This document shows, piece by piece, positions 33,530 to 44,830 of a stretch of 64,000 nucleotides of DNA. The notes under the pieces are model-generated. The model did not search any database and was not told the origin of the DNA. It was given only the letters and a program-made list of their open reading frames with translations. This DNA is from Microvelia longipes. Taxonomy: Eukaryota; Arthropoda; Insecta; Hemiptera; Veliidae. The translations under genes and the position numbers were made by a program. Location: NCBI GenBank assembly GCA_018340805.1, contig JACMZG010001870.1:23926874-23990873 (forward strand), read 5' to 3'. Each line of letters begins with the position of its first letter. Positions within the stretch are counted from its first letter, which is position 1.

Positions 33530-33587
33530 GCAGCAAGGGACAAATGCTGCGTAGTCATCGCTTCTTTCTCTCTTTTCCTTCTCCGCC
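33530..33587 (+). promoter_or_regulatory. TOP-like pyrimidine tract and YY1-like CCGCCATGTTGG box
   Basis: CTTCTTTCTCTCTTTTCCTT precedes CCGCCATG at 33584-33590. This is reminiscent of TOP-type translation-gene promoters with the CCGCCATNTTG motif at the start. Inferred. Confidence 0.35.
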
Positions 33588-34038
33588 ATGTTGGATGATC
33601 ACATTTGGTAAGTAAAAAATTATTTCTCTTGGCTACTTTGATTAATTGTTTAAAAATTATTTAAAACTATGATAAACAAGTAGTAATAAGATACGAAATA
33701 ATAATTTTAAAGAAGGTTTTGTGAAATTAAAGCTTTTAATTGAAAAAATTAGTCATTTAAGATGAGGACCCATCTCATAAGGTACGCTATCGTCTTAGCT
33801 GGAACTTAACTTTTAAAATTTGACTTTAAACCCATTTCAAATCACATAAGTGTTATTGTTTCTTAGAAATAAGGTGAAAATTAAGAGATTTAGACTAAAT
33901 AAGTTAATATTTCTTTAAAACGTGTGTCATTATGATTTCAGGAAATCGTTGGCACCTAAGAAAACTGCTACGTTGGATATTCTAGCTAGTAGATTTGTAG
34001 AACTGACTGAGTTGCTTGAGCCAGTGATTGTGCTATAA
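33588..34038 (+). CDS. Possible two-exon short gene (38 aa), unrecognised
   Basis: Exon 1 coding 33588-33607 (MLDDHI plus TG) ends at a strong GTAAGT donor. Exon 2 begins at 33942 after TGATTTCAG and stays open to TAA at 34036-34038, reading KSLAPKKTATLDILASRFVE and then LTELLEPVIVL. The phases join as a Trp codon. I do not recognise the peptide. The TOP-like start and clean splice sites suggest a real transcription unit, perhaps a non-coding RNA or snoRNA host rather than a protein gene. A further GACAG|GTAACA donor-like site is at 34196. Low certainty. Confidence 0.3.
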
Positions 34039-34244
34039 TAGTTGGCTAACTGAGGACCAGCATTATTGTTCAGACATTGGTTGCATCTCAGTCTTTTTCT
34101 ATCAAATATCATCAAAAGTAGAAGACCTGCGCAATGGCATTTTAGCAAATTTTCATCAGACAAACACGCTTTTCCACACCAGAAGAAGCGAGACAGGTAA
34201 CACACCTACGATAAATTAAAGCATTTGATAGCCCCTTATTGTAA

Positions 34245-34276
34245 AAGCGTCTTACTGTATATATACAGTAGACGCT
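34245..34276. other. AGCGTC..GACGCT hairpin
   Basis: AGCGTCTTACTGTATATA and TACAGTAGACGCT form a near-perfect palindrome with one bulge. The CAGTAGACGC end is vaguely like a pogo/Tigger TIR, which is unproven. Confidence 0.4.
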
Positions 34277-34351
34277 CATGAGTACATAGTGACAGCACAC
34301 TAAATATCTTAAGGATGTACTAATCAGGGATTCATTAAGAGGTTCTTCACC

Positions 34352-34374
34352 GGGGGGGGGGGGGGGGGGGGGGG
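34352..34374. repeat. Poly-G run (23)
   Basis: Twenty-three consecutive G on the plus strand, liable to sequencing length error and G-quadruplex formation. Confidence 0.95.
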
Positions 34375-35209
34375 ATATCAAAAGCAAAGGAGGGTATACA
34401 CAGTTGAAAAAAAATTGTTGACCGGTGGAGGGGGATGCAACAAATATTACTTGGAAATATTAAAAAACTCGGGTACGGGGTACCTTGGAAACTTTTCCTC
34501 ATCACATCGTATTCGCTACGCTCATCCTCCCTGCTTCGGACTCGCTTCTTTCGTTCTCAGAATATAAAATTTACCAAATGTATACAGCAACACCTCTTCG
34601 GACTCACTTCACTCGTCCGTAATGCATCCGTTTCATTCTCAGCGGTCACCCATACAGCACAGACCACGCTCAATGCTGCTTAACTTTAATAATCCAACAA
34701 AAATCATGGATATACTTGTTATATTGTAACGAAACTTATTATTACGTAAAGTTTTATACTTGTACCAAATATCAACTTAATTGGATTGTTTTCCGAGTTT
34801 TCACATATTTTAATTAACGTACATAAGTCATTTGTTAAAAATTTAACTACTGCTGATAATGAGATGAAACTTGGCACATATGTTAGTCTTATATATGGCT
34901 ACATGCGTGCCAAATTTTAATCGGATCGAATCCTTTACAGTTTTTTATAATTTTTTGAAATTTTCACTTGAGTTAATACGGGTTAATGACGTCATAAAAA
35001 TATTTTCCGAATAGTACAACTACAGCGATAGACTTATTTTTGTTCAAAGTTTCAACTCACTAGCATTAATACACTAGGAGCTACGATGATAACAGACACA
35101 CACATACATACAGACAACTTTGTGGAAACCACTCAGGAGGTCTTAAAAACATTTAAAACGGAAAATTCTGTTCACATCCCGGTTTCGGATTGTTTTGTAA
35201 ACACAATAC

Positions 35210-35759
35210 ATACATACATACATCCTCGGCGTTACAGCTCACGTAGAGCCTCAGCCTGCAACACTACGCTCCTCCAAAGGTCTCTATCCTGCGCTAAGGC
35301 CCTCAAGGCGTCTGAGGTCATCTTCAACCTGGTCTTGCCAACGCAGTCTTGGACGTCCTCTCATCCTTCTACCTCCAGGTTTTCCTTCAAAGACCTTCTT
35401 TACCGCTCTATCAGCTGTTATCCTTTCTAAATGGCCAAGCCATCTTAATCGTCCCTTTCGGATTTCACACACAATGTCTGGTCTGCCAAATAGATGGTAA
35501 ACTTCAACATTGTGCCGCATTTGCCATATACCATTCTCAAAAAATGGTCCAAAAATACGGCGTAAAACTTTTCTCTCCCAGCGACGCAGTAGCTCTTCGT
35601 CTCTTGCAGTGAGAGTCCAAGTCTCTGATCCGTACTTTACTACAGGTCGAATCATAGTGAGGTAAACTTGAATTTTGGTATTCCTGCTGATAGTGCTGCT
35701 TCTCAACATACTTAGAAGGGAGTAGTAGCTCCTGTAAACACACGTAGTGTGCCTTTGGT
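35210..35759 (-). mobile_element. 5'-truncated RTE-type LINE fragment inside family A
   Basis: Minus-strand insertion flanked by the 10-bp direct repeat AACACAATAC (35200-35209, 35760-35769). Its 3' tail is (ATGT)n, seen as ATACATACATACATAC on plus. It codes the post-RT C-terminal region: TKIQVYLTMIRPVVKYGSET, LLRRWERKVLRRIFGP, RKGRLRWLGHLERI, RAVKKVFEGKPGGRRMRGRP and RWQDQVEDDLRRL. A small frameshift follows, then AQDRDLWRSVV. The clade is inferred from the RPVVKYGSETWT and GRLRWLGH motifs. Confidence 0.8.
35284..35759 (-). pseudogene. RTE-type ORF2 C-terminus, truncated
   Basis: About 155 residues after the polymerase palm, 5'-truncated at the insertion border. Arg/Trp-rich C-terminal region typical of RTE-like proteins. 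Goes out of frame near 35290. Not functional. Confidence 0.75.
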
Positions 35760-35919
35760 AACACAATACGTTTTCTATATACCTACGGTATAAATGAGGA
35801 AAAGTACAAAGTATTTTTTAAACATATTTAAAAGTTCCCATAAGTAACACAATAATAATTTTAAATAATAAAATAAAGGTACTTTTCATAAATATATACT
35901 GGGTGATACATTTCAGATG

Positions 35920-36430
35920 CTCCCACAATAAAAATCCTTCATGAATAAAGAGAAAACATCTTTTAAAATGGTTCCTAACTCCAGTAAACTGACTCTTGCA
36001 AGTTAAAATATATCATTAATATTTTGATAACTATTACTTCAATATGGTAATTTTGTTACTACTCTTGGTAACTTAGAAAAGCTAATTAATACAATACCGT
36101 AATATTGCCTATTTTAGAAACCGCATTATATTCTAAAAACATTGAAACTAATATTAATATATATTACGATAATTATTATTAAGCAATATTTTGACATATA
36201 TCATAGATTTTTTTTTCAAAACTACAGAAAAGAAATATTTTAACAAAAATCTATGATATATGTCAAACAATAGCGTGATAAACAATTACCCAAATATAAT
36301 GATATTAGTATGAAATTTTTTAGGACTCAGTGCGGTTTTTAAACAATAACACTACGTTATCCTATAAAGTTGTAACAAATAGTAATAGTTACCAACATAA
36401 TAATGGTAAATTACAATTTAGATCATTGTA
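35920..36430. repeat. Imperfect palindrome with TTTGACATATATCATAGATT arms
   Basis: TTGACATATATCATAGATTT at about 36190 and its inverse at 36246-36266. The similarity extends outward on both sides (CGCA..TAAAAA, ACTAATAT..ATAT, TGGTAACT). A third, direct copy lies at 36890-37150. Confidence 0.55.
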
Positions 36431-36889
36431 ATGGTCCTTTAGACCGCTGCTGTCACCCTTAAACACCACCGAGAGGAGAGAATACCAAGAATTTAGGTCA
36501 CAAGATTTTTTTTGGCATGAGTCATAATTTTGCTATTATGTGACTATTATTTCATCCCAGCGTAGAGTTTCATTTGTCCTGTTAGGGAGGGGGTTATTCT
36601 GGTTATTCCAAAGGGGAGGGGGGTTAACCAGGTAACCATGTTTCAACTGACATTACAATCATGCATCTACATTAGGTAGTGATATGTACCTAATGACGGT
36701 ACAATCATATGTTTACAGTAGGTAATGATGACTTGGTGATTGACTTAATCACTTGGTGCTTTTTAGTACATGGTTCATGGTGCAACAATTTTTTTAATGT
36801 TACTTCTCAGTGACAAGAAGAGAGGTTCAAATTTCTCCTACCCTACATTGAGCAAATTAAGCTTATCCAATTAATATTTCCAATAATAA

Positions 36890-37150
36890 AATGGAGGTAA
36901 AACATTCACAGATAAAACATTTCAGATGTACTAACATTAAATCCTTAAAATATAAAGGGAAACATAGAATTTTTAGACTCTTGCAAGTTCAAATTTACCA
37001 TTATTATTTTATTACTATTTTTAGTAACTTAAACGTATGCCGTAATATTACCTATTTTGTAAACCACATTAGATTTTAAGAAAGTGATACTAATATCACT
37101 ATATTTTAGTCATTTTTTTTTAAGTTATGTTTGACATATATTATAGATTG
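36890..37150. repeat. Direct copy of the 35.9-kb repeat
   Basis: Shares GACTCTTGCAAGTTNAAAT, CCGTAATATTGCCTATTTT-like words and TTTGACATATATTATAGATT with 35920-36212. It abuts the 46-bp minisatellite. Confidence 0.5.
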
Positions 37151-38330
37151 TCGCAAAATCACTAGGTACTTATAGATACATGATGGCAATGTATGTTACT
37201 TGGCAAATTTTAGTATCTACTGCAAATGCCTTACGGTCGATAGGTACATGTTCGTATCTATTGTAAATACACGATAAAATAGTACGTATAGGTACATCAT
37301 TTTACTTAACTTATATGGTACTTCTGTAGATGTAAGGTGGTCCTGTTACTTGGTGCGTACAAGTACCTACTGTTAATACATGATTTTACTGTCACTAAGA
37401 ACATATAGTAGTATCAACATCAGCTTATGTTACATAGCAGTTTTCTTTTGGGACATATTAGTACATACTGTAGATCTTTAATGGTGCATGTTACAAATTA
37501 TAGTTTCTACTGTAGATATATTTTGTATTGTCTCGAGGATTATTTTAGGACCTACTATGGATATATAGTGGTGGTATCTCTAGGCAGTTATAAGTATACT
37601 GCTATTACTAATAGCATTACAAGGAGGTACATATTAGTATGTACTGTGTACATTGGGATATTGTCACGAGGTACATATTATTACATTTTGTAGATAAATC
37701 GTGGTACTTTCACTAGGTACATATTATTATTTAGTGTAAACACATAGTTGTTATGTGCCTAGGAACATATTTTAAACCCCAGTATAAATACAAGGTGGAA
37801 CTGTTACAATATAAATATTATAGTAACAACAGCAGATAAATTGTTGTCCTGTCTCTACGTACTAATATGTAGACTATCAGAAGGTATGCATTTGTATCTA
37901 CTGTACAAACATGACGGCAGTGTCACTAAGTGTATAATATTACCTAGTGAAAATAAATTATACTGTCCATTAACAAATTTTAAAACAAGTATGTTTTAAA
38001 ATTTGAATCATTATCACCATGTATTTATAGTAATAAATACATGGTGATAATGTCACCTGGTATATTAGTACATATACTGTGGATAGGTGGTAGTAATGTT
38101 AATAGGTACACATTAGTATCAATTCTGAATACTTAGTGCTGTCTCTAGGAACGCATTAGTACCCTACGAAATTACAAGGTGACATTTCATACTTGCAAGT
38201 ATGAAATGTATTTCAGTAAGTACATGTACTTACTGAAATACATGGTTGTACTGTCACTTGGTACATATTAGTATCTTCTGTAGATACATGTGGTACAGTC
38301 AGTAGGTACGTATTTGACCCTACTGGCAAT
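37150..38330. repeat. Decayed minisatellite, about 46-bp unit
   Basis: Some 20-26 diverged units of the type GTCACTAGGTACATATTAGT followed by ATCTACTGTAGATACATGNTGGTACT. Best preserved around 38255-38320 and 37640-37730. Short perfect palindromes sit among them (38205-38245, the TTTCAGTAAGTACATG arms). Confidence 0.65.
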
Positions 38331-38631
38331 AAGAATGGCACTCTTTTTTTGTAAGGCGACTTTTTATTTTCAAATTGAAGCATATACCATGATATTTACA
38401 TGATATACATACATGAGCATTTCGCTATTTTTTACTGGATTTCAAACGCGGCAATTTTTCCACCCTACCAAACTGTAACAATAATGATATTTATTTCACG
38501 GCTATAAATTTTACTTTCTTATTTTTTTTTTTACTTCTAATCTAAGTATTGTAACTGCTACACACATTATTCATTAAATGTTTACGTTTCCAAACCTATG
38601 GATACTTAAATTCGAAAACAGATCCTTTCTG

Positions 38632-39362
38632 TATATAGAAAAAGTATTGTGTTTGCAACAAAATCAGTTTCAGGTGTTTTTAAGACCTCCTGAGTGGTTT
38701 CCACAAAGTTGTCTGTCCGTGTGTGTGTCTGTTATCATCGTAGCTCCTAGTGTATTTATGCTAAAGAGTTGAAACTTAGTACGAAAATCAGTCTACTGCT
38801 GTAGTTGTGCCATTATAGACGTCAATTAACCAAACGGCAATAATGACTCAGCGAAAAATTTAAAAAATCATAAAACAATAATGGAAATGAATGAAAAATA
38901 ATGCAATCAAATTGAGATTTGGCTCACATGTAGCCATGTATATAAGACTGACATATGCGCCAAGTTTCATCTCAATATCGGCATTAGTTCAATTCTTATC
39001 GAATGAATTGTGTACGATTTTTAAAACATTGTAAAAAATCAGAAAATAATTCAAATAAGTTGAAAATCAGTACAAGTATATACCTTTCCGTAAAAAAATA
39101 AGTACACCAAGTTTCACTTTAATACGACTAGTATATTTATAGTTTTTGTTTGGATTATAAAAGTTAAGCAGCATTGAACGTGGTCAGTGCCGTATGGGCG
39201 CTGAGGATGAAACAAATGCATTTAATGTCTGAGGACGTGCGAAGTTTGAGTCCGGAAAGGTGTTGCAGCAATACATTTGACAAATTGTATACTCCGAGGA
39301 CGTGCGAAGCGAGTCCGATGTGGTGAGGAATAGTTCCGAGGTACCCCGTACCCGATTTTTTT
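38632..39362 (-). mobile_element. Family A repeat, copy 7 (inverse)
   Basis: Runs from GAAAAAGTATTGTGTTTGCA to GTACCCCGTACCCGATTTTT. Contains AAGACCTCCTGAGTGGTTTC, TCATCGTAGCTCCTAGTG, CACATGTAGCCATGTATATA and GAGGACGTGCGAAGCGAGTC. Confidence 0.75.
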
Positions 39363-39439
39363 CCACATTATGGCCTCTTCAGGCGATAAAAATTGTCTAA
39401 ATGTAACAATAAATCATAATAAAACAAGAAATGATACGA

Positions 39440-39600
39440 AACAATAACAATGTGGCCACAAGGCGGCTACACGAAGGCCCCTTGAGCCGACATTGGTGAA
39501 AGCTATTGGGCCCAGGGCATGAGACTCCTGGGCCTCAGAGGCTGACTTTGCTTTGTGGTTATGAGCCGAAGGCCTGTATTTTTTTTACCTGTATACTGGT
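39440..39600. other. GC-rich island, unassigned
   Basis: CACAAGGCGGCTACACGAAG, TTGGGCCCAGGGCATGAGAC, TCCTGGGCCTCAG. Flanked by two similar AAACAAGAAATRATACRAAA segments (39423-39445, 39633-39655). Possibly the 3' UTR of an old LINE. No reading frame. Confidence 0.3.
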
Positions 39601-40144
39601 AAAAAGTACATAAAACACTGACAAATTGTTAAAACAAGAAATAATACAAAACACAAAGTTCTTGTTTACCCCTATTCATTAAGAGTCAGTACAGTAAGAT
39701 CTTGTACATTGAGTGAGGATCGCAGTGTACTTAAAGACACTATTTTATTGTTGTACGCTATTCGTATGTAGAAGTATGTTTTTTGTCATTTTCTTTTGCT
39801 AATAATCGATTAATTAGATCGAAAGTCCCCACTTGGGGACTTTTGTTTTCAATAACTTCAGTTGCTGTATCGATACCGTCGTATTACGCATCTCACAAAA
39901 TAATCTTGAATGCATCTTGAAAATTTCGTAAAAACATAGTGATTTGGATAAACATAAAACTAGGTATTCTTTGCATATTTTTGTTCTATACATTCTTTTC
40001 TGCCTCGATACTATTATGTTAAATTTTATGTAATCATCTTTTGTAAATCAAGCAGTTTTACGTAAGGATATTATTATTGCAAGTAAAACAGCGCATACTA
40101 CTAAGCCCCTAAAGGCTACTACCATGCACATATTTGGCTCCGTA

Positions 40145-40557
40145 TCGTTCCGTCGACAAATCATTTCGTCGACAAATCATTCCATCGATAAATCATAGCG
40201 TCGACAAATCATTGCGTCGACAAATCGTTCCATCGACAAATAATTTGAGTTTGTCGATGGAATGAAACGAGTTGTTGCGTCGACAAATCATTCCGTCGAC
40301 AAATCACTCCGCCGACAAATCATTGCATCGACAAGTTATTTGTCGACGGAATGATTTGTCGATGGAATGATTTGTCGACGGAACGAAACGAGTTGTTGCG
40401 TCGACAAATCATTGCATCGACAAGTTATTTGTCGACGGAGTGATTTGTCGACGGAATGATTTGTCGACGGAATGATTTGTCGACGCAACAACTCGTTTCG
40501 TTCCGTCGACAAATTTTTCCGTCGACTGTCGACGGAGTGATTTGTCGACGGAACGAC
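40145..40557. repeat. 16-bp SalI-core satellite in direct and inverted orientation
   Basis: Unit GTCGACAAATCATTCC (16 bp) repeated about 25 times. Blocks change orientation several times, so the array folds into many hairpins through ATTTGTCGAC/GTCGACAAAT. The outer ends are also inverse (ATCGTTCCGTCGAC and GTCGACGGAACGA). CpG-rich. A larger sub-unit (AACGAGTTGTTGCGTCGAC) occurs three times, once inverted. Confidence 0.9.
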
Positions 40558-41385
40558 ATCACACCACATATTTTAGTGAGTTCATCTCGGTACCTAGACC
40601 CAGTATCACCTTAGTCAGTAAAGTAAGGATCAATATGTACCGAAGGACACATAAAAAAATAATGAATTATACTGTTAATCATAATTTTGATCTATAATAA
40701 TTATTTTATACTTGAGCTTTAAATTAAAACTCATAATTACTTATAAGTTTTAATTATTTTTTGAGAGAAAAAATAATTTTCTCTTAAAAAGTTAAAAATA
40801 TGCAAAACACTTTCCTGATTAATATGCGACAATTATTAAAAAGTTAAACAAATGCAACGAAAGAAACGTTATATTGTTTGGGGACTAGTAGCTTGGATAA
40901 ATTATTTTATTAACTCAGCTTTAAACTAAGCTGTAAAAATGTAAAATGTTCTTAGATTTTTTCTACTGTTTTGCTTAACACTTTGAAACCATTTTTCTTT
41001 CTTTTTTAAAGTTCTTTTTAAAAATACAAATCGTCCCTGGGGGACCTGGAGCTACAAGAGTCTTCTATATTACCCTAAAGAAAAAAGTTTTGGAGACTTA
41101 TTTTTTTATTATAATAATAAAAAAGTACTACCCAAAATGCAAATAAGGGTATAATAGGTTATAAGACGGGGCTTGTTTTCATCTATACAGGACTTTTTTT
41201 ATTTTTGTTTTTAATTTTGTGAGAATTATCCCAAAGTATTAATTCAATAACGTGACAAAATTAGGGTCATTTTTGATGTAACGTTTTTGGAAAGCATGGA
41301 TCTTTAAGTCTACAGTTATACTATTATGCCCAGAAAAAGTTTCCCCGAATAATTAGATTAGATAGATAGTTAATTAGTAATTAGA

Positions 41386-41682
41386 TTGTTAAATAATAAT
41401 TATATAGATAATTTCTTACATTTTGCGGAACTTCAATATTATCGTAATCCTTATCACAATAATATTGGAGTTTCTTTCAAAGGCCCTTTGCCTTTGAAAG
41501 GAATTTTGGATACACTACCAAGTCTGACTCCCGCCACGCCACCAATTCCATTAGCAAATTTTTCGGAGAAATTTGCTAAAAATGAGCAAATAGTAAAGAA
41601 GATTCAAGACCATAAACTCAAAAAATTCAATAATCTCAAAAAATTGTTTCTAAGAATCCAATCTGTCTGTTATTGGTTTTAA
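41386..41682 (+). other. Unrecognised 98-codon ORF with two perfect hairpins
   Basis: Frame includes FKGPLPLKGILDTLPSL and FSEKFAKNEQIVKKIQ. No family recognised. Two perfect stems fall inside it: CTTTCAAAGG (41474-41483) with 41491-41500, and TTAGCAAATTT (41551-41561) with 41569-41579. Hairpins in so short an ORF argue for a structured repeat or RNA rather than a gene. Confidence 0.2.
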
Positions 41683-41699
41683 AAAAATTTTATCAGAAA

Positions 41700-44600
41700 A
41701 TTACGCTTTTTAGATTGCTCGGTTACCGGAACCTTTTGACTTAGCAGGGCAGTATTGTTCAGTAGTGATTATTTAATTTATATTTATTAATTTTACTATT
41801 AATAATGGGATTCATAATTTACTTTTTTACAGATGCTGCAATCATGGTTTGAAAGCGATTATTTATTTAATTAGTGCGAGACAAATAAGTATAGGACTAT
41901 CTTCTCTTTGACAATGGAATATACCAGAGCATCATCATCTCACTGCCAACATGGTCATCTATATGATGCTGATCCTAACATATCATGGATTTAAGATGAG
42001 ATGCTCCGGCTGACATAGCAAATTATATTCTTATTATTTTTATTATCATTTATATTTTCATAATATCTATCTAGTCTGTTGTCTTGGGGTTGATATATTG
42101 TCCTACGGGTATCATCTTACAGATCGGGATGGAATTTAAACAAGAAAGGAGATATTATATGTAAGAGTCTTCGATGAAGAGCTAACAAGAGCACTTGTTA
42201 TCACCCGTTTGTTAAAAAAGGTATATTTTATCATTTTTAATTTAATTCCATATAATATAGCTAAATTAGCTAAATATCAGTTCATTTATCAAATGAGTTT
42301 ATTCAGCCTAAGTTTAAGCACTAATTCAGTTGACTTCTGATATGGCTGCAATGGATACCTATAACTTTATTCTAACTATTTAAAGTCTTATTAGGTAAAC
42401 ATTCAAATAAGTAGCTGTTGATTCTATCTTTTGAAATACGTAACTGTAATTAATTTTTATTTTAAATATGTAATATACTAAATTCATTAATATTAATATA
42501 ATATTTCTTAGACATTGGTTCAGCCCTAGTTTTGAAGAAAATAGTCACATATTGTAGGTATTTACCCGTTATACAAACGAATACCAGTAACAGGATGCTC
42601 AGGATACAAAAGTTAAAATTCAACTACTAACTATATAATTAAGATTAACATAATTAAAGAACTCATTAACAATTAAACTACTATAGTTAATTTACATTGT
42701 CAGAAAAAATATAAGCTCTTCACTTTCTGCCCCCTAATATTAATTTAAAACATTGCCTAAATTTAATTTTTACATCAATTATCGTGTTAAGTTTAACATC
42801 AGCATTTCATTTATTTTAGATGGGTGGGATCGCCAGTAGTTGTAAGGTAGGCGAGGACCCTAATTTTACTATTTTTAAATCATATTTGGTGGTGGGATAG
42901 GGTCCTCTTGTAGGGGAGCGCTATTATAGTGCTCTGCAACGCCACTAGCGGGTGCCCAATATTGAGGAGGGCCAACAGGTTAGAATTTATGTTGTTTGCC
43001 TAACTGACTGGGTGGTCAGTAGGTTTTCCTTAGACTGAAGGACAGAATTTGACGGATTAATTTAACTTTTCTTTTCAGCATCAAGATATTTTTTTTTAAT
43101 AAATTGGCCGAAAGAAGGCATAGTGAAATTATGATGAGGGATACTAGCATTAGTGCAGCGCTTGTCTCTAACAGAGGAAATTTTGAGAAATAAGCAATTA
43201 CTTTACATAACCTGGATTCAAAAGATTATTTGGAGGGGGTGGAACATCATAGCTCTGCACATTGTTCCACAATAAATGACTTATCATGGAAAAATTAGTT
43301 GAATTAATCGAATTACAAATTGTGTGTGTATATGTGTGAGGGAGACAGCTGTAAATTTGATCAGCATGAATAATTGAGTATCATGTGGGCAGTTGCCATA
43401 AATATAAATATAATTCTAAATTTCAAATATAACTAATTGAATCTTATCTCAAAGAACTTAAAAGATATGTGCATTTTTATAAGCGCTCTATTAATTTTAT
43501 ATTATAATTTTAAATTGTTATGTGTGTTTGACTAGACTTGACATGGTGTGGTTCTTTAGCTATTAAGATGTACTAATACAGTTTTACCGTTTTCAGCTCA
43601 TTAGTCGGAATGTTTTCCAAATGGAAAATGGGTTTCCAATTTCCAATTGTAAAAATTCGGCTAATACTTAAATTATCAATGCACAGGTCGTCCTACTATA
43701 AAATTTTCTGGACTGTTCATGCTCTTATTTTTATTGATCAGTTCTGCGCGTGTTCGGATATAGGGTAGAGTAGGCTGTGCATTCGCGTCAATACTCGGTC
43801 AGTTCGATTTTATCAAATTTACACTTAACACATATACAAGATTTTTAGCTTTTTTATTTAATATTTTTTAAAAGCATTATAGACAGTATTAAATGCGACT
43901 TGCTTTCTTAATTGATTGGTGGCATTCAGTTGCATTATTTAAAACTTTGATTGGTCAAATTAAAATTATCTTAGTAGTAGAATTCTTTAGTAGAGCTTGC
44001 TATATTGGTATATTATGGTAGATTTGCTATATATGGTGAGAGTATGCTATATATGTTGGCAAAGTTGTAACAAAATGCTTTCAGTTTTGTGTTATCTAGT
44101 AATGTGAAGAATATATTATCCGATCCTGCCAATGAAATGTCGCGTTTGTATCGAATTTTAATTTGACCATTTTTAAAAAATAAGCTTGAAAATCGATTTC
44201 TCCTTATTTTGTCAGGTGATGGTGGTAGAAAACTGATCACAGTAAATGTTTTGATAATGAGCTGCTGACAACTTGCCAATAATTAGTTAAGGAAGTATTG
44301 CCATAGGTATTTGCTGGTGCTCCCAATGGCGGGAATGCTGAATAATTTTGGCGGGATGTCATCTGATCATATCCAAAACTATACTGCGATTTTCACTGAC
44401 TTACGACACTATTTACCATAATTATAATTCCATAAAGTTTTTCATTAAGATAAGATTTTATTATGCTGTATCAAAAGAATATCAATACACTCTTTAACAG
44501 TCATAATATATTGATTCATACGAGTGTATAAATCAATTTTTATAGTATATCAGTTTATATAATAAAATCTTTTTATATCTATGTTTATTGGTGTTATTTT

Positions 44601-44770
44601 GAGTAACGTTGTTAGTATTAATTTGTTTAGCATTATTTATTTTTTTAGTATAGTTCTAAACATGTCAAAAAATATATGTGCTACATAATATATGTAAATA
44701 ATTTCAATGTCAATATTAATTTATTATGTATAAATATGTGTTATTCACAAATAATATTTTTTAGAATTTC
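41700..44770. other. Gene-poor stretch
   Basis: AT-rich with only chance ORFs (for example 44013-44279 minus). At 42820-42980 a GC-richer segment has GGCGAGGACCCTAATTTTAC and the approximate inverse GGATAGGGTCCTC. At 43790-43805 a TCAGTTCG Inr-like site is seen without a gene behind it. Confidence 0.35.
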
Positions 44771-44774
44771 AGGG

Positions 44775-44808
<34 letters not shown>

Positions 44809-44830
44809 AATGTGTGTGTGGTGTGTGTGT
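44775..44830. repeat. (TA)n / (TG)n microsatellite
   Basis: TA tract 44775-44808 followed by a TG tract to 44830. Confidence 0.95.

Larger units (their letters stand above)
34462..35815 (+). mobile_element. Family A repeat, copy 6, split by an RTE-type LINE fragment
   Basis: Starts CTCGGGTACGGGGTACCTTGG, then CACATCGTATTCGCTACGCT, CTTCGGACTCGC, TTGGCACATATGTTAGTC, TCACTAGCATTAATACACTA and GCTACGATGATAACAGACAC, and ends ATAAATGAGGAAAAGTA near 35815. The most complete copy. Interrupted at 35210-35759. Confidence 0.75.

Noticed and set aside
34245..34290. pogo/Tigger transposon end (CAGTAGACGC)
   Set aside because: Only about ten bases resemble it and no partner end was found; kept only as a hairpin.
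36820..36840. GGTTCAAATTTCTCC as a tRNA B box
   Set aside because: No matching acceptor stem, anticodon arm or A box around it; no tRNA could be folded.
40145..40557. CRISPR-like array
   Set aside because: The 16-bp units are contiguous, without unique spacers, and change orientation. The context is eukaryotic.
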